Origin: Candidatus Arsenophonus lipoptenae
GTDB taxonomy: Bacteria; Pseudomonadota; Gammaproteobacteria; Enterobacterales; Enterobacteriaceae
Direction of reading: 5' to 3'
DNA length: 64,000 nt
Assembly (NCBI RefSeq): GCF_001534665.1
Contig: NZ_CP013920.1
Span: 632,501 to 696,500, forward strand
Shown here: piece after piece, positions 51,985-63,281 of the stretch
Position numbering within the stretch: the stretch's first letter is position 1
Layout of the letters: each line of letters begins with the position of its first letter
Notes under the pieces: generated by a model
The model's database searches: none
Told to the model about the DNA's origin: nothing
What the model saw: only the letters and a program-made list of their open reading frames with translations
Made by a program: the position numbers and the translations under genes

Positions 51985-52614
51985 TTATTGTAAAAATGGG
52001 TTAAATTTTCGTTCTATACCCAAATTTGATGTAGGTCCATGCCCAGGTATAAATTTATAGTCATCACCAAGAGTTAAAATTTTTGTTTTAATTGAATGCA
52101 TCAAAATTTCATAATTACCTTTAGGAAAATCACTGCGACCAATAGAACCACGAAAAAGTATATCGCCCATAGAAATTAATTTATCCTTATGATTAACGAA
52201 TATAACATGCCCAGGTGTATGTCCAGGACAATGTAAAACAGAAAGTTTAATATTAGAAAAGCTAATTTCATCTCCATTTTTTAACCAGCGATTTGGTATA
52301 AATTCCGAACATTTTTTTAAACCAAAAACTTTATGTTGAAGTGTTAATCCTTTAATTAAAAAGCTATCTTCTTTTTGTGGTCCATAAATTGGTATTGAGA
52401 AATACATTGCCATATCGGCACAAGCACCTACATGGTCAAGATGACCATGTGTTATTAAGATGTATTTTAATTTTAATGATCTATTTTTAATTTCAATTAT
52501 TATTTTTTCTATTTCCCCTCCAGGATCAACAATTACAGCATCTAAACTATTTTCATCCCAAATTATAGTGCAATTTTGCATAAAATTAGTTACAGGAATA
52601 ATTATGTATTTCAT
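51985..52614 (-). CDS. gloC: Glyoxalase II-type hydrolase GloC (YcbL)
   Basis: Metallo-beta-lactamase-fold hydrolase that cleaves S-lactoylglutathione and similar thioesters. The metal motif THGHLDHVGAC is near residue 55, with LHCPGHTPGHVIF, GDILFRGSIGRSDFP and FIPGHGPTSNLGIERKFNPF as further metal ligands and family signatures. It has 209 residues against 215 in E. coli. It is convergent with aspC (73 bases), as expected from the E. coli map. Confidence 0.94.
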   Translation of the reverse strand: MKYIIIPVTNFMQNCTIIWDENSLDAVIVDPGGEIEKIIIEIKNRSLKLKYILITHGHLDHVGACADMAMYFSIPIYGPQKEDSFLIKGLTLQHKVFGLKKCSEFIPNRWLKNGDEISFSNIKLSVLHCPGHTPGHVIFVNHKDKLISMGDILFRGSIGRSDFPKGNYEILMHSIKTKILTLGDDYKFIPGHGPTSNLGIERKFNPFLQ

Positions 52615-52978
52615 ATATATATTAGCAATTTTATTATTTAATAAATTTGTATAGTTTTAATATTGATTATATAAATTCAGTATATAACAAAATAATATTA
52701 AATATTATTTTAATATTTTTATAAAAATTTATACCACATTATAAAATATTATACAGGTAATTATTAATATTTAACATAATTTTTAATTATACTGTTTTAT
52801 TAATTTCAATATGTAGTTATCAATATTAATCTTTAAAAATTTAAATATTTTTATCCATAATAAGTTTATTAAATATTTTTAATTAATTAATAGTTATTTT
52901 AGTGTAGAAAAATATATAATAAGCTTGATTTTTAATTAGCAATTAAATTGAAAAATCTTTAACATATCTAATCTAAAA
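52615..52978. other. Spacer at a large deletion between gloC and kdsB
   Basis: 364 bases replacing the E. coli segment that holds ldtD, mukBEF, cmoM and others. No trace of these genes can be read. Both flanking genes are on the minus strand, so it should contain the gloC promoter. Confidence 0.45.
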
Positions 52979-53719
52979 TTAGATATGTTGTCTAACAAGA
53001 TTTAGATCTTTCTGATTATTAACTTCATATCCTGGATTCTTAATTGCTATGCTAACACGAATTTTTTCTCCGTACCAGATAACACGTAATTGTTCAAGCA
53101 TTTCTATCATTTCTAATGGACATATTGGCCATTGGACATAACGACGAATAAAATTAGCACGATAAGCATAAATACCAATATGACGCAAAAAATGTTTTTT
53201 CAATTTTGTTGTGCTAATTGTTGATTGATCCCGAATCCAAGGTATAGGAGCTCTAGAAAAATATAAAGCATTATCGTGTTTATCAGTGATTACTTTGACA
53301 ATAGATGGATCAAGTATATCACTTGAATTATTTATATGAGTTGCTAAAGTGCCCATACAAACTTTATTGAACATAAAGTTAATAGCTAATTGATTTATTA
53401 TTTCCGGTGGTATCAATGGTTCATCACCTTGGACATTTATGATGATTTCTTGATCAGAAATCTTATATTTTTCAATCACTTCTAACAATCTTTCAGTTCC
53501 TGATTTATGCTTGATATTAGTCATACAAACTTCATTATGGTTTTTTTTTACTACATCAAATATTGCTTGATGATCAGTTGCTACAATCACTCTTCTGGCA
53601 TTTGACATTAATACTCTTTCAACCACTCTAATAATCATAGGTTTACCATGAATATCAATTAATGGTTTTCCAGGTAGCCGATTAGAAGCAAATCTAGCTG
53701 GAATAATAACTGTAAACAT
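52979..53719 (-). CDS. kdsB: 3-deoxy-manno-octulosonate cytidylyltransferase
   Basis: Activates Kdo as CMP-Kdo for transfer to lipid A. It has 246 residues (E. coli 248). The nucleotide-binding start VIIPARFASNRLPGKPL, VIVATDHQAIFDVV, the INVQGDEPLIPPEII motif and ALYFSRAPIPWIRD are all present. HIGIYAYRANFIRRYV, PLEMIEMLEQLRVIWYGEKI (in two parts) and the terminal PGYEVNNQKDLNLV complete it. It starts three bases after ycaR. Confidence 0.97.
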   Translation of the reverse strand: MFTVIIPARFASNRLPGKPLIDIHGKPMIIRVVERVLMSNARRVIVATDHQAIFDVVKKNHNEVCMTNIKHKSGTERLLEVIEKYKISDQEIIINVQGDEPLIPPEIINQLAINFMFNKVCMGTLATHINNSSDILDPSIVKVITDKHDNALYFSRAPIPWIRDQSTISTTKLKKHFLRHIGIYAYRANFIRRYVQWPICPLEMIEMLEQLRVIWYGEKIRVSIAIKNPGYEVNNQKDLNLVRQHI

Positions 53720-53722
53720 ATT

Positions 53723-53902
53723 TTACTTATCTTCATCTAGAGAAATTTTACGAGCTTCTTCTCTTAATAATACTGGAATATTTTTACGTATAGGATAAGC
53801 AATATGATCAAATTTACAGATAAGTTCTAAATTTTGTTTATCATAAATTAGCTTCCCATGACAAATTGGACAAGCAATAATATTAATTAAACGATTATCC
53901 AT
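53723..53902 (-). CDS. ycaR: YcaR, small Trm112-like zinc-ribbon-type protein
   Basis: A 59-residue protein read as [18 protein letters not shown], then [20 protein letters not shown] and [21 protein letters not shown]. It aligns over its full length with E. coli YcaR (60 residues; MDHRLLEIIACPVCNGKL and so on). It has CPIC plus a third cysteine (LICK), the Trm112-family partial zinc ribbon. The function of YcaR is unknown. It is placed in the lpxK-(ycaQ)-ycaR-kdsB group, with ycaQ missing here. The small size explains why it is easily overlooked. Confidence 0.92.
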   Translation of the reverse strand: MDNRLINIIACPICHGKLIYDKQNLELICKFDHIAYPIRKNIPVLLREEARKISLDEDK

Positions 53903-54170
53903 ATATTCCTAATTTAAAATATAATTTTTTTTGCAAAATTAGAATAACATAACTATATATTATTATTAACGTTAATTATTTATAGTATTGAATTTATATT
54001 CTATATTATTACATATAGTTACGTTAAAATTATTATTTATATATCAAAATTTTACATCCAATATTTATTAAATTTATATTTTCATATTATTTTAATAACT
54101 TTTTAAAAGTGTAATTTATTTTGCTTTTTATATAAATTTTTATTACTTCTACTAAGAAAATATAATTCTT

Positions 54171-55166
54171 TTAGTTAATTCTATTAAATTTAGTTAATGA
54201 AATTATTTCTGAAAGAATTTTTTTTGCTCCTGGTTTTGACAGTTTTGCATTTACTGGTAGATACCACCAATTAAATTGAGCAAAATGAAAACATTTTACA
54301 CCATCTTTTTCAGTCATCAATAATATTTGATTATCATTAACTAAATGTGACAAAGTAGAAAACTTATAAAGTTGATGATCAGAAAAAGAATATGTTGCAA
54401 TTAATTGAACCCCTTTTTTCTTTAAGCTTAAAAAAAACCTAGCTGGATTTCCAATTCCTGCAATTGCAATAACTTGATTTAACTCAAGTACAGATTTTTT
54501 TTCTCCTGTTAGTAGATTTATCGCAATATCCCCTATTAACTGCATAGCAATTTCATCATGCTTTGTTATCCCATCATTAATAATGATAGCATTAACATTT
54601 TTTAAACGATATTTATATTCCCGTAATGGCCCGGCAGGAAGCAACCAACCATTTCCGAAACGTCTAGTACCGTCTATAACAACAATTTCAAAATCTCTTT
54701 GTAAAGTATAATGCTGAAGACCATCATCGCTAATAATAAAATCTAATTTTTGCTTACTAAGTAACATTTTTACTGCTATTACACGATTAGGAGAAACTAT
54801 TACTGGTACACCAGTACGCCAATAAATTAATGCAGGTTCATCACCACTTTCTTTTATTGATATTTTTTTATTAAGCAATAGTGGATAAGAATTTGCTTTA
54901 CCTCCATATCCTCGAGATATAACACCAACACGATAACCTTTTGATAAAAGTTTTTTAACTAACCAAATAACTAATGGTGTTTTGCCATTACCACCTACTG
55001 TTAAATTACCTACGACTATAATAGGTATTGGTGCTTTCCAACTAGGTAAAATTTTCAATTGATAACATAACTGTCTTAACAAAATAATAATGCCATATAA
55101 TATCGAACATGGTAGAATCAAAATAGACAGCCATGAACGGGTTAACCATATTTTTTCAATCATCAT
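54171..55166 (-). CDS. lpxK: Tetraacyldisaccharide 4'-kinase
   Basis: Inner-membrane-associated kinase that phosphorylates the 4' position of the lipid A disaccharide, giving lipid IVA. A hydrophobic N-terminal helix ([18 protein letters not shown]) is followed by the P-loop [20 protein letters not shown], with the motif at residues 53-64. [23 protein letters not shown] and the [20 protein letters not shown] catalytic region come next. [14 protein letters not shown] and [10 protein letters not shown] also match. It has 331 residues (E. coli 328) and overlaps msbA by four bases. Confidence 0.96.
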   Translation of the reverse strand: MMIEKIWLTRSWLSILILPCSILYGIIILLRQLCYQLKILPSWKAPIPIIVVGNLTVGGNGKTPLVIWLVKKLLSKGYRVGVISRGYGGKANSYPLLLNKKISIKESGDEPALIYWRTGVPVIVSPNRVIAVKMLLSKQKLDFIISDDGLQHYTLQRDFEIVVIDGTRRFGNGWLLPAGPLREYKYRLKNVNAIIINDGITKHDEIAMQLIGDIAINLLTGEKKSVLELNQVIAIAGIGNPARFFLSLKKKGVQLIATYSFSDHQLYKFSTLSHLVNDNQILLMTEKDGVKCFHFAQFNWWYLPVNAKLSKPGAKKILSEIISLTKFNRIN

Positions 55167-56911
55167 TTAAATTGTATACTATATAGTTGAGCATATGCAC
55201 CATCACATTTAAGTAATTTTTTGTGAGTTCCTCGTTCAATAATTTTACCATCTTGGATAACTAATATTTCATCTGTTTTTTCTATTGTTGATAGTCGATG
55301 GGCAATAATAATAGAGGTTCTATTTTTTTGTAATTCATCTAATGCTGCTTGAATTGCTCTTTCAGATTCAGTATCGAGTGCCGATGTAGCTTCATCTAAA
55401 ATTAATATAGATGAATTATGTAATAATGCTCTAGCAATAGCAATTTGTTGTCTCTGTCCACCAGACAGCATTACACCATTTTCACCAATAACTGTATCTA
55501 GTCCATTATCTAATTTTTGAATAAAATCCATTGTATAAGCCATCTGAGCTGCTTTTTCAATTTCTTTTCTACTAAAGCTGCTATCGGTAGCATAAGCGAT
55601 ATTATTAGCAATAGTATCATTAAAAAGATATACTTGTTGAGAAACTAGTGCGACTTGATTTCTTAAAGATGTTAAGGTATATTCTCTTAAATCGCGATTA
55701 TCAAGTAGTATTTGGCCATCATTAACTTCATAAAAACGGGTAATTAAATTTACAATGGTTGATTTTCCAGAGCCAGATCTACCTACCAAAGCAATAGATT
55801 TTCCAGCAGGAATTTTGAAACAAATATCATGTAATGCCGGATAATCTTTTGTTGGATATTTAAATGTAACATGCTTGAATTCTATTGTGCCCTTTACTTT
55901 TTTTAAAGTTAATTTACCTTCATTTTTTTCTTGCTCCATATCTAAAATTGAAAACAATGTTTGACATGCGGCCATGCCTCTTTGAAATTGTGCATTCACG
56001 TTTGTTAATGATTTCAATGGTCTCATTAATGCAAACATAGATGAAAAAACTACGCCTATAGTTCCTGCTGTTAATGTTTGCATAACTTCAGGAAAACTAG
56101 CGATATAAAGTGTGAATACTAGTGCTAGAGAAGCAATTAATTGTATTATAGGATCAGATATTGAAGATGCAGTGACCATTTTCATAGTTTGCCAACGCAT
56201 ATGATTACTAACTTTACTAAACCGTTCAGTTTCAACTTTTTGTCCCCCAAAAATTAAAACTTCTTTGTGCCCTTTTAACATTTGTTCTGCACTAGCAGTT
56301 AATTGACCCATCCCAGTTTGTATATTTTTACTAATATTTCTAAAGTGTTTAGAAACAGAACGTATTGTTAATGCTACAATAGGAACAATAACAATTAATA
56401 TTAGTGAAAGTTGCCAACTATAATAAAACATTAATCCAAATAAACCTATAATATAGGAACTTTCTCGTACAATAGTAATTAATGCGCTAGAAGAAGATGA
56501 AGCAACTTGTTCTGAATCATAAGTAATACGAGATAGTAATGTACCTATTGATTGTTGATCAAAAAAAGCTACTGGCATTCCCATCATATGACTAAATAGA
56601 CTTCTACGCATATTCATTACAATTTTACCAGATACCCAAGCAATACAATAATTAGATATAAAACTAGAAATGCCTCTGATTAGCATTAATCCCAATATAG
56701 CTATTGGTAACCATTCTAGTGTAGTATTATCAGTAGTACCAAAACCTTCATCAAGTAATGGCTTTAATAAAGAAATCATTAATGCATCACCAGATGCATT
56801 AATGATTAAAGCTATAATAGCTACACTTAACCCTAATTTAAATGGAAAAATCATTGGCCATAATCGGCGAAATGTTTGCCATGTTGAAAAATCTTTATCA
56901 TTTATTATCAT
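55163..56911 (-). CDS. msbA: Lipid A export ATP-binding/permease protein MsbA
   Basis: Homodimeric ABC flippase moving lipid A core from the inner to the outer leaflet of the inner membrane. It is 582 residues, identical in length to E. coli MsbA. Six membrane segments fill the N-terminal half. The ATPase half has Walker [11 protein letters not shown]-loop [13 protein letters not shown], signature [16 protein letters not shown], Walker [14 protein letters not shown] and switch histidine [10 protein letters not shown]. The preserved msbA-lpxK pair, with kdsB nearby, forms a lipid A transcription unit. Confidence 0.97.
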   Translation of the reverse strand: MIINDKDFSTWQTFRRLWPMIFPFKLGLSVAIIALIINASGDALMISLLKPLLDEGFGTTDNTTLEWLPIAILGLMLIRGISSFISNYCIAWVSGKIVMNMRRSLFSHMMGMPVAFFDQQSIGTLLSRITYDSEQVASSSSSALITIVRESSYIIGLFGLMFYYSWQLSLILIVIVPIVALTIRSVSKHFRNISKNIQTGMGQLTASAEQMLKGHKEVLIFGGQKVETERFSKVSNHMRWQTMKMVTASSISDPIIQLIASLALVFTLYIASFPEVMQTLTAGTIGVVFSSMFALMRPLKSLTNVNAQFQRGMAACQTLFSILDMEQEKNEGKLTLKKVKGTIEFKHVTFKYPTKDYPALHDICFKIPAGKSIALVGRSGSGKSTIVNLITRFYEVNDGQILLDNRDLREYTLTSLRNQVALVSQQVYLFNDTIANNIAYATDSSFSRKEIEKAAQMAYTMDFIQKLDNGLDTVIGENGVMLSGGQRQQIAIARALLHNSSILILDEATSALDTESERAIQAALDELQKNRTSIIIAHRLSTIEKTDEILVIQDGKIIERGTHKKLLKCDGAYAQLYSIQFK

Positions 56912-57809
56912 TTTTATTAATACCTAGCAAATAAATAATTTATTCTACGTTTAATTTTGAATATTCAATTATAATTAATATTAATTGTAATATTGATGAT
57001 GTTTGTAATTTTTTAAATTACTTTTGTATTAATATGTTTTAAGATACTGTAGATATATACATATTATTATGTTGATATAAAGATTTATTATGATTAAGTA
57101 AAGGTAGTAGTGTATATTTTAGATTATATTTTAAAAATATTTTTATAAAAAACATTCCGACCATAATTGATTATGAAGAATAAGAATTTTTAAAAAATTA
57201 TTTTAGAAAATTTTATTTATTAAATTATTTTTGCTCCTATATTTAATTAATATACTAGATTAAATAATTTGATATATTTAATATAACTATTAATAACTAT
57301 AATAACTATTTATTAAATTGCTTTTTTACAATAAAATATAAGATATAATATCTCAAAATATAATTTTTTAGCATTTAAGATAAAGATAAAAATAAAAAAT
57401 AGTTTTGTTATTAAATTAAAATATTGATATGTACACAATAAAATTATAATAATTCTAATTATATTAGTAAACTATTAATTACATTAAAAATAATTAGTAT
57501 TTTGTTGGTATAGTTTTATTATTACAATTTGCTATTGTATAAAAATATGAAAAATTTTTAATAAAACCTTAGTAATTATAATTATCTAAATTATAATTAT
57601 CTACATATATTATTGATAATTATAAAAATTAAGTATTTTTTATTGATATTTAAATATCAATAAATTAAAATGCTAAATTAGAAAAATAACATACCTATGT
57701 ATATGTTTAACATGTATGTACAATCTGTTATACTACATAGATTTAAATTATTTTATTTTTTTATTAAAATATTAAATTTAAAATGAAAGGTTGTTAATAA
57801 TTTTTAATT
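56912..57809. other. Spacer at the site of lost ycaI (comEC) between ihfB and msbA
   Basis: 898 bases of A/T-rich DNA. E. coli has ycaI here; nothing of it can be read. A perfect 15-base tandem duplication lies at 57574-57603. An imperfect palindromic run around 57702-57722 (ATACCTATGTATATGTTTAA followed by CATGTATGT) lies between ihfB and msbA and may belong to an ihfB terminator or msbA promoter. Confidence 0.45.
57574..57603. repeat. Perfect 15-bp tandem duplication
   Basis: AATTATAATTATCTA occurs twice in direct succession (57574-57588 and 57589-57603). It is simple A/T sequence typical of replication slippage in such genomes. Confidence 0.8.
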
Positions 57810-58103
57810 TTATAAATTTTTATATGTGGAATTTACACGATTTCTTAATTCTTTTCCTGGTTTAAAATGCGGAATATTTTTTCCGTTCAATAAAACTTTT
57901 TCACCAGTTTTAGGATTACGGCCAATGCGCGGTGGTAGGTAGTGAACAGAAAAACTACCAAAACCACGTATCTCTGTACGTTCTCCTATAGAAAGAGTTT
58001 TTGTTATTTGTTCAAGAACTTCTTTTACAGCATTTTCGATAAGTTTTTCTGATATATGAGTCAATTGATTAACAAGTTTTTTAATTAATTCAGATCTTGT
58101 CAT
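57810..58103 (-). CDS. ihfB: Integration host factor subunit beta
   Basis: DNA-bending nucleoid protein that acts as a heterodimer with IhfA. It has 97 residues (E. coli 94). [15 protein letters not shown] forms the first helices, [11 protein letters not shown] the beta-arm base, and [14 protein letters not shown] the arm whose proline intercalates into [17 protein letters not shown] is the C-terminal helix. It lies directly downstream of rpsA, as in E. coli. Whether ihfA is retained cannot be seen here; without it IhfB might act as a homodimer like HU. Confidence 0.96.
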   Translation of the reverse strand: MTRSELIKKLVNQLTHISEKLIENAVKEVLEQITKTLSIGERTEIRGFGSFSVHYLPPRIGRNPKTGEKVLLNGKNIPHFKPGKELRNRVNSTYKNL

Positions 58104-58180
58104 AGTAATAATATTCCACTAAATTCTTATTAATGGTTAATAACAATTAATAAGGCTATCTTAATTTTGAAAAATATTAA

Positions 58181-59848
58181 TTATTCACCTTTTGCCGCTT
58201 TGAATGCTACAGCCATAGCATTATTTGCAAGATTATTATTTTCTTTTTTATTTGCAGAAGAATTAATTATTTCCTTTTCATGTATTTCATCTTTTAAATG
58301 TAGAGATAAGTTAACAATTCTATGTTTGCGATCAATACCGATATATTTAACTATAATTATATCACCAATATTGATGATTTGGGTATCATCTTCAATTAAT
58401 CCTTCAGATATTCGTAAATAACCTTCAACTCCAGTAGCTAATTCAATAGTGGCTCCTTTTTCATCAATAGAAATTACTTTTCCTTGAACTGCAATACCCT
58501 TTTTATGAGTGGAAATATAGTTATTAAATGGATCTTCTTCTAATTGTTTAATACCTAAAGAAATACGTTCACGTTCAGCGTCAACTTGTAATACAACAGC
58601 AGATATTTCATCACCTTTTTTATATTCCTTAATTATCTCTTCACCTGTATTTTTCCAAGAAATGTCAGATAGATGCACTAATCCATCAATGCCTCCTTCT
58701 AAACCAATAAAAATTCCAAAATCAGTAATTGATTTTATTTTTCCATTTACTCGGTCATTCTTATTATGAGTTTCTGCAAATTGTTTCCATGGATTTGGCT
58801 TACACTGTTTTAAGCCTAATGAAATACGACGACGTTCTTCATCAATATCTAATACTATAACTTCTACAGTATCACCAACAGTAACAACCTTAGATGGATG
58901 GATATTTTTGTTAGTCCAGTCCATTTCAGAAACGTGTACTAGACCTTCAACACCTTCCTGAATTTCAACAAAGCAGCCATAATCAGTGAGATTAGTAACT
59001 TTTCCTGTTATTTTAGTATTTTCTGGATAACGTTTAGCTATGGCTATCCATGGATCTTCTCCAAATTGTTTCATGCCTAAAGATACTCTTATACGATCGC
59101 GATCAAATTTTAATACCTTAACATTGATTTCATCACCAATATTTACAATATCACTTGGATGTTTAACTCGCTTCCAAGCCATGTCTGTAATATGTAGTAA
59201 ACCATCAACACCACCAAGATCAACAAATGCACCATAGTCAGTTAAATTTTTCACTATACCTTTAACTTTCATACCTTCTTGTAGTGTTTCTAATAAGTTA
59301 TTACGTTCTGCGCTATTTTCAGATTCAATAACTGCACGACGGGAAACAACAATGTTATTACGTTTTTGATCTAATTTTATAACTTTAAATTCAAGTTCTT
59401 TATTTTCTAAATGTGTCGTATCACGAACAGGACGAATATCAACTAATGAACCAGGTAAAAAGGCCCGAATGCCTTTTAATTCTACTGTGAAACCGCCTTT
59501 TACTTTACCATTAATAATACCTACTACAGTCTCAACATTTTCATAAGCTTTCTCTAATATTAACCATTCTTCATTACGTTTAGCTTTTTCACGAGATAAA
59601 ATTGTTTCACCAAAACCATCTTCTATAGAATCTAAAGCAACATCGATTTCATCACCAACTTGAATATCAAGTGCACCGTCTATATTTTTAAATTGTTCTA
59701 TTGGAATTGCAGATTCTGATTTTAAACCAGCATCAACTAAAACTATATCTTTATCGATCGCAATAATAACACCACGAACTATAGATCCTGGACGAGTTTT
59801 TATGTTTTGTAAAGATTCTTCAAAAAGTTGAGCAAAGGATTCTGTCAT
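58181..59848 (-). CDS. rpsA: 30S ribosomal protein S1
   Basis: Large mRNA-binding ribosomal protein needed for translation initiation on most mRNAs. All six S1/OB-fold repeats of the 557-residue E. coli protein are present in 555 residues. The first two form the ribosome-binding part ([30 protein letters not shown]). The later ones are seen as [60 protein letters not shown] and [13 protein letters not shown]. Autoregulation through its own leader is known in E. coli; the leader here was not resolved. Confidence 0.98.
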   Translation of the reverse strand: MTESFAQLFEESLQNIKTRPGSIVRGVIIAIDKDIVLVDAGLKSESAIPIEQFKNIDGALDIQVGDEIDVALDSIEDGFGETILSREKAKRNEEWLILEKAYENVETVVGIINGKVKGGFTVELKGIRAFLPGSLVDIRPVRDTTHLENKELEFKVIKLDQKRNNIVVSRRAVIESENSAERNNLLETLQEGMKVKGIVKNLTDYGAFVDLGGVDGLLHITDMAWKRVKHPSDIVNIGDEINVKVLKFDRDRIRVSLGMKQFGEDPWIAIAKRYPENTKITGKVTNLTDYGCFVEIQEGVEGLVHVSEMDWTNKNIHPSKVVTVGDTVEVIVLDIDEERRRISLGLKQCKPNPWKQFAETHNKNDRVNGKIKSITDFGIFIGLEGGIDGLVHLSDISWKNTGEEIIKEYKKGDEISAVVLQVDAERERISLGIKQLEEDPFNNYISTHKKGIAVQGKVISIDEKGATIELATGVEGYLRISEGLIEDDTQIINIGDIIIVKYIGIDRKHRIVNLSLHLKDEIHEKEIINSSANKKENNNLANNAMAVAFKAAKGE

Positions 59849-60000
59849 AGTAAGATCTTCAAATTTTTAAATTTTAACTTCCATTTGATATTTTCTAAAA
59901 TGAGGTTATTGTATACTTCTATGCTAATTATGCTAAATATTATTTTATATATAAATTATTTAAAATCAAAAAATAATTTAATTAATATAATGAAATTATA

Positions 60001-60675
60001 TTATATTTTTTTATTTATATAAGCAAGCACTTGTTCAATAACTTTTTCAAAAGATAAAGACGTTGAATCTAAGATAAAAGCATTTTTTGCAGGAATAAGT
60101 GGTGCAAATAATCTATTACGATCACAATCATCTCGCTTTTTAATATCATCGATAATAGTTGATAGTTTAACATTAAAACCATTTTTATGCAACTGTTTCA
60201 TGCGTCTAAGTGCTCTTTCTTTTAGAGAAGCATGTAGAAAAATTTTTGCTATTGCATCAGGAAAAACTATTGTTCCCATATCACGACCATCAGCAATTAA
60301 TCCAGGTTTTATACGAAATAATCTTTGTTTAATTAGTAATGCTTTTCTTACTTTAGGATACTTTGCTATAAGAGATGCTATATTACCTATAACTTCACTA
60401 AGAATATCATTACTTATGTCATTACCTTCAAGCATTACAATTAATTTATTTTTTATCAAATTAAATCTAATATTAAGACTATCAGCTAATAAAACTAGTT
60501 TTTTTTCAGATTTAATATCAATATTATATTGCAATACTGCTAATGCTATAACACGGTAAATAGCACCAGAATTAAGCAACTGCCAACTAAATTTATTTGC
60601 TAATGCTAGACATAATGTGCCTTTTCCTGACCCACTTGGACCATCCACTGTAATAACTGGAGGTAATTTGTTCAT
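60001..60675 (-). CDS. cmk: Cytidylate kinase
   Basis: Phosphorylates CMP and dCMP with ATP, returning CMP released from CMP-Kdo and phospholipid synthesis. The P-loop VDGPSGSGKGTLCLALA sits at the N-terminus. LLNSGAIYRVIALA, the ISNDILSEVIGNIAS nucleotide-binding segment and LIADGRDMGTIVFPDA follow. KIFLHASLKERALRR is also present. It has 224 residues against 227 in E. coli. It lies between aroA and rpsA, as in E. coli. Confidence 0.96.
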   Translation of the reverse strand: MNKLPPVITVDGPSGSGKGTLCLALANKFSWQLLNSGAIYRVIALAVLQYNIDIKSEKKLVLLADSLNIRFNLIKNKLIVMLEGNDISNDILSEVIGNIASLIAKYPKVRKALLIKQRLFRIKPGLIADGRDMGTIVFPDAIAKIFLHASLKERALRRMKQLHKNGFNVKLSTIIDDIKKRDDCDRNRLFAPLIPAKNAFILDSTSLSFEKVIEQVLAYINKKI

Positions 60676-60786
60676 AATAATATTTTTGTAATCAAATAAA
60701 ACAATTTTTATTTAATATTTTATTATAGTGATTAAAATATCTAATTTATTATTTTGATAGTGATACTCAAAATAAATGTTATTAAT

Positions 60787-62070
60787 TTAATATCGATAAC
60801 TTATTTTTTCTAGTTGATTAAAGTAATCTGGAAAAGTTTTAGATATACAATTTGGATTTAAAATTATAACTGGGATATCAGATAATGCTATCAGTGAAAA
60901 GCACATAGCTATACGATGATCATTATAAGTTTCTATTGTAGAATATTTGAATAATTTAGGTGGTAAAATACGAATGTAATCAATCCCAAATTTTACATTT
61001 GCACCAATTTTTATTAATTCTTTACTCATTGCTGTTAATCGATTAGTTTCTTTTACACGCCAGTTATAAATATTTCGAATAATAGTTTCCCCTTTTGCAA
61101 ATAAAGCGACGATAGCGATAGTCATTGCGGCATCAGGAATTTTATTCATATCCATATCAATACTAAGTAAATTATCCCTTTGGCATTCGATAAAATTTTT
61201 TCCAAAATTTATTTTTGCTCCCATTTTTTTTAAAACTATCGCAAATTTAGTGTCACCTTGTAAACTATTTTTATTGATACCTTTTACTTTTACTGTCCCA
61301 CCTTTGATTGCAGCTGCCGCTAAAAAATAAGAAGCAGAAGAAGCATCACCTTCAATTGAAATTTTTCCTGGTGAAATATATTGCTGGTTACCTTTAATAT
61401 AAAATTTATTATATTGCTGATTTTTTATTTTAACACCAAAATTATGTATTAATGTAAGAGTCATGTCAATATAAGGTTTGGAAATAAGACCACCATATAT
61501 TTGAATAATTGTGTCATTATATGCTAATGGAGCAGCAATTAAAAGTGCAGTTAGATATTGACTAGATATCCTTCCATCTAATATGATATTACCACCTATA
61601 AATCCACCTTTTATTCTTATAGGAGGATAACCATCTTGTTTAAGATAATCAATATTTGCTCCACCTTGTCGCAGAGCATCAACTAGATGTTTAATAGGTC
61701 GTTTTTTCATTTGAGAATTACCTGTTAAGATAATATCACTATCCATTAAGGATAATAATGCACTTAATGGACGCATAACAGTACCTGCATTACCAATAAA
61801 AAGTTTTAAGTTTTTCTTGTGATTAAAATAACAAGGGTCACCTTTTACAATACATTTTGTAGAATGATTAGATAATTGATATTTTATATCAAATAATTTT
61901 AGCACATTTAACATATGATAAATATCATCACTAACAAGCAGATTAGTTAATACGCTTTGTTGTTGAGATAATGCAGCTAATAATAGTACCCTATTAGAAA
62001 TGCTTTTAGATCCAGGAAGAGTAATAACACCGTTAATATAAGAAATTGGTTGAATAGTTAAGGATTGCAT
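60787..62070 (-). CDS. aroA: 3-phosphoshikimate 1-carboxyvinyltransferase (EPSP synthase)
   Basis: Sixth step of the shikimate pathway, adding phosphoenolpyruvate to shikimate 3-phosphate. It is 427 residues, the E. coli length. [20 protein letters not shown] at the N-terminus, [52 protein letters not shown] and the C-terminal [15 protein letters not shown] are all present. Together with pabB it supports an intact chorismate to folate route. Confidence 0.97.
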   Translation of the reverse strand: MQSLTIQPISYINGVITLPGSKSISNRVLLLAALSQQQSVLTNLLVSDDIYHMLNVLKLFDIKYQLSNHSTKCIVKGDPCYFNHKKNLKLFIGNAGTVMRPLSALLSLMDSDIILTGNSQMKKRPIKHLVDALRQGGANIDYLKQDGYPPIRIKGGFIGGNIILDGRISSQYLTALLIAAPLAYNDTIIQIYGGLISKPYIDMTLTLIHNFGVKIKNQQYNKFYIKGNQQYISPGKISIEGDASSASYFLAAAAIKGGTVKVKGINKNSLQGDTKFAIVLKKMGAKINFGKNFIECQRDNLLSIDMDMNKIPDAAMTIAIVALFAKGETIIRNIYNWRVKETNRLTAMSKELIKIGANVKFGIDYIRILPPKLFKYSTIETYNDHRIAMCFSLIALSDIPVIILNPNCISKTFPDYFNQLEKISYRY

Positions 62071-62183
62071 GAGAAGTAAAGACTCTATTAATATTATATT
62101 AAATAAATTGTTTAAATAATGTTTTTAGGAAACTTAAGTTATTAATTATTTCTTATTCAAGAGATAATATGTTCAAATATTCA

Positions 62184-63281
62184 TTATTTATTTTGATATT
62201 CAAAATCCTTCATAAAATTAATTAATTTTTTTACACCATCTATAGGCATAGCATTATAAATTGAAGCACGTAATCCTCCGGTGCTATGATGTCCTTTTAA
62301 AAAAAGTAACCCTTTTTGCTCTGCAGATTTGATAAAAATTTTATCTAAATTTGATTTTTTTATTTTAAATGGTATATTTATACTAGAGCGATTTATTGGA
62401 TTTATTTTATTGATGTATAAACTACTATTATCAATAGTATCATATAATAACTTTGATTTTTCTTGATTTCTTTTTTTCATTTCTAGTAATCCACCTTGTT
62501 TTTTTAACCATTTAAATACCATGCCAGATAGATACCATGCAAATGTTGATGGGGTATTATACATTGAATGATTTTTATCTAAAATATTATAATTAAGAAT
62601 AGAAGGAATTATTTTTCTGTTTGCTTTTTCGCAATATAATAAATCATTACGAATGATAACTAATGTAATACCTGAAGGTCCAATATTTTTTTGTGTTCCA
62701 GCATAAATAACGCCAAAACGATTTACATCTAATGGTGCTGATAAAATAGCAGATGAGTAATCTGCAAGTACAATTTTATTATTTGAAAAATTAGGTAACG
62801 AATTAATAGCAATACCATCAATTGTTTCATTTGGGCAATAATGTATGTATTTTGAATTATTTGTTAATGACCATTGATTTATTGGTTGTACACTTAAATG
62901 TTCTGATTTTTCTATTAAAATGTTAATTTTGTTAACAATACAATATTTTAATGCTTCATGAGCAGCAGATTTAGACCAATATCCACTTATAACGTAGTCA
63001 ACCGTTTCATTAGGATTAAATAAGTTTAATGGTAATGCGGCAAATTGACCTCTTGCCCCACCATGGCAAAAAAGAATTTTATAATTATCTGGTATTTTGA
63101 GAAGTTCACGTAGATTTTCTTCAGCTTGTTTAACTACTTCTATAAATGCTTCACTACGATGACTTATTTCCATGATAGAAACACCCATACCATTCCAATC
63201 ACAAAATTCTTTTTTAGCTTTTATTAATACTTCTTTAGGTAACATAGCCGGACCAGCGCTAAAATTATATATTTGATTCAT
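62184..63281 (-). CDS. serC: Phosphoserine/phosphohydroxythreonine aminotransferase
   Basis: PLP enzyme acting in serine synthesis and in the DXP-dependent pathway to pyridoxal phosphate. It has 365 residues (E. coli 362). NFSAGPAMLPKEVL opens the protein; GMGVSIMEISHRS, FCHGGARGQFAALPLN and GYWSKSAAHEAL follow. The cofactor lysine is in YAGTQKNIGPSGITLVI near residue 200. NTPSTFAWYLSGMVFKWLKK and GLLFLKGHHSTGGLRASIYN are conserved. serC-aroA is an operon in E. coli and keeps its order here. Confidence 0.97.
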   Translation of the reverse strand: MNQIYNFSAGPAMLPKEVLIKAKKEFCDWNGMGVSIMEISHRSEAFIEVVKQAEENLRELLKIPDNYKILFCHGGARGQFAALPLNLFNPNETVDYVISGYWSKSAAHEALKYCIVNKINILIEKSEHLSVQPINQWSLTNNSKYIHYCPNETIDGIAINSLPNFSNNKIVLADYSSAILSAPLDVNRFGVIYAGTQKNIGPSGITLVIIRNDLLYCEKANRKIIPSILNYNILDKNHSMYNTPSTFAWYLSGMVFKWLKKQGGLLEMKKRNQEKSKLLYDTIDNSSLYINKINPINRSSINIPFKIKKSNLDKIFIKSAEQKGLLFLKGHHSTGGLRASIYNAMPIDGVKKLINFMKDFEYQNK

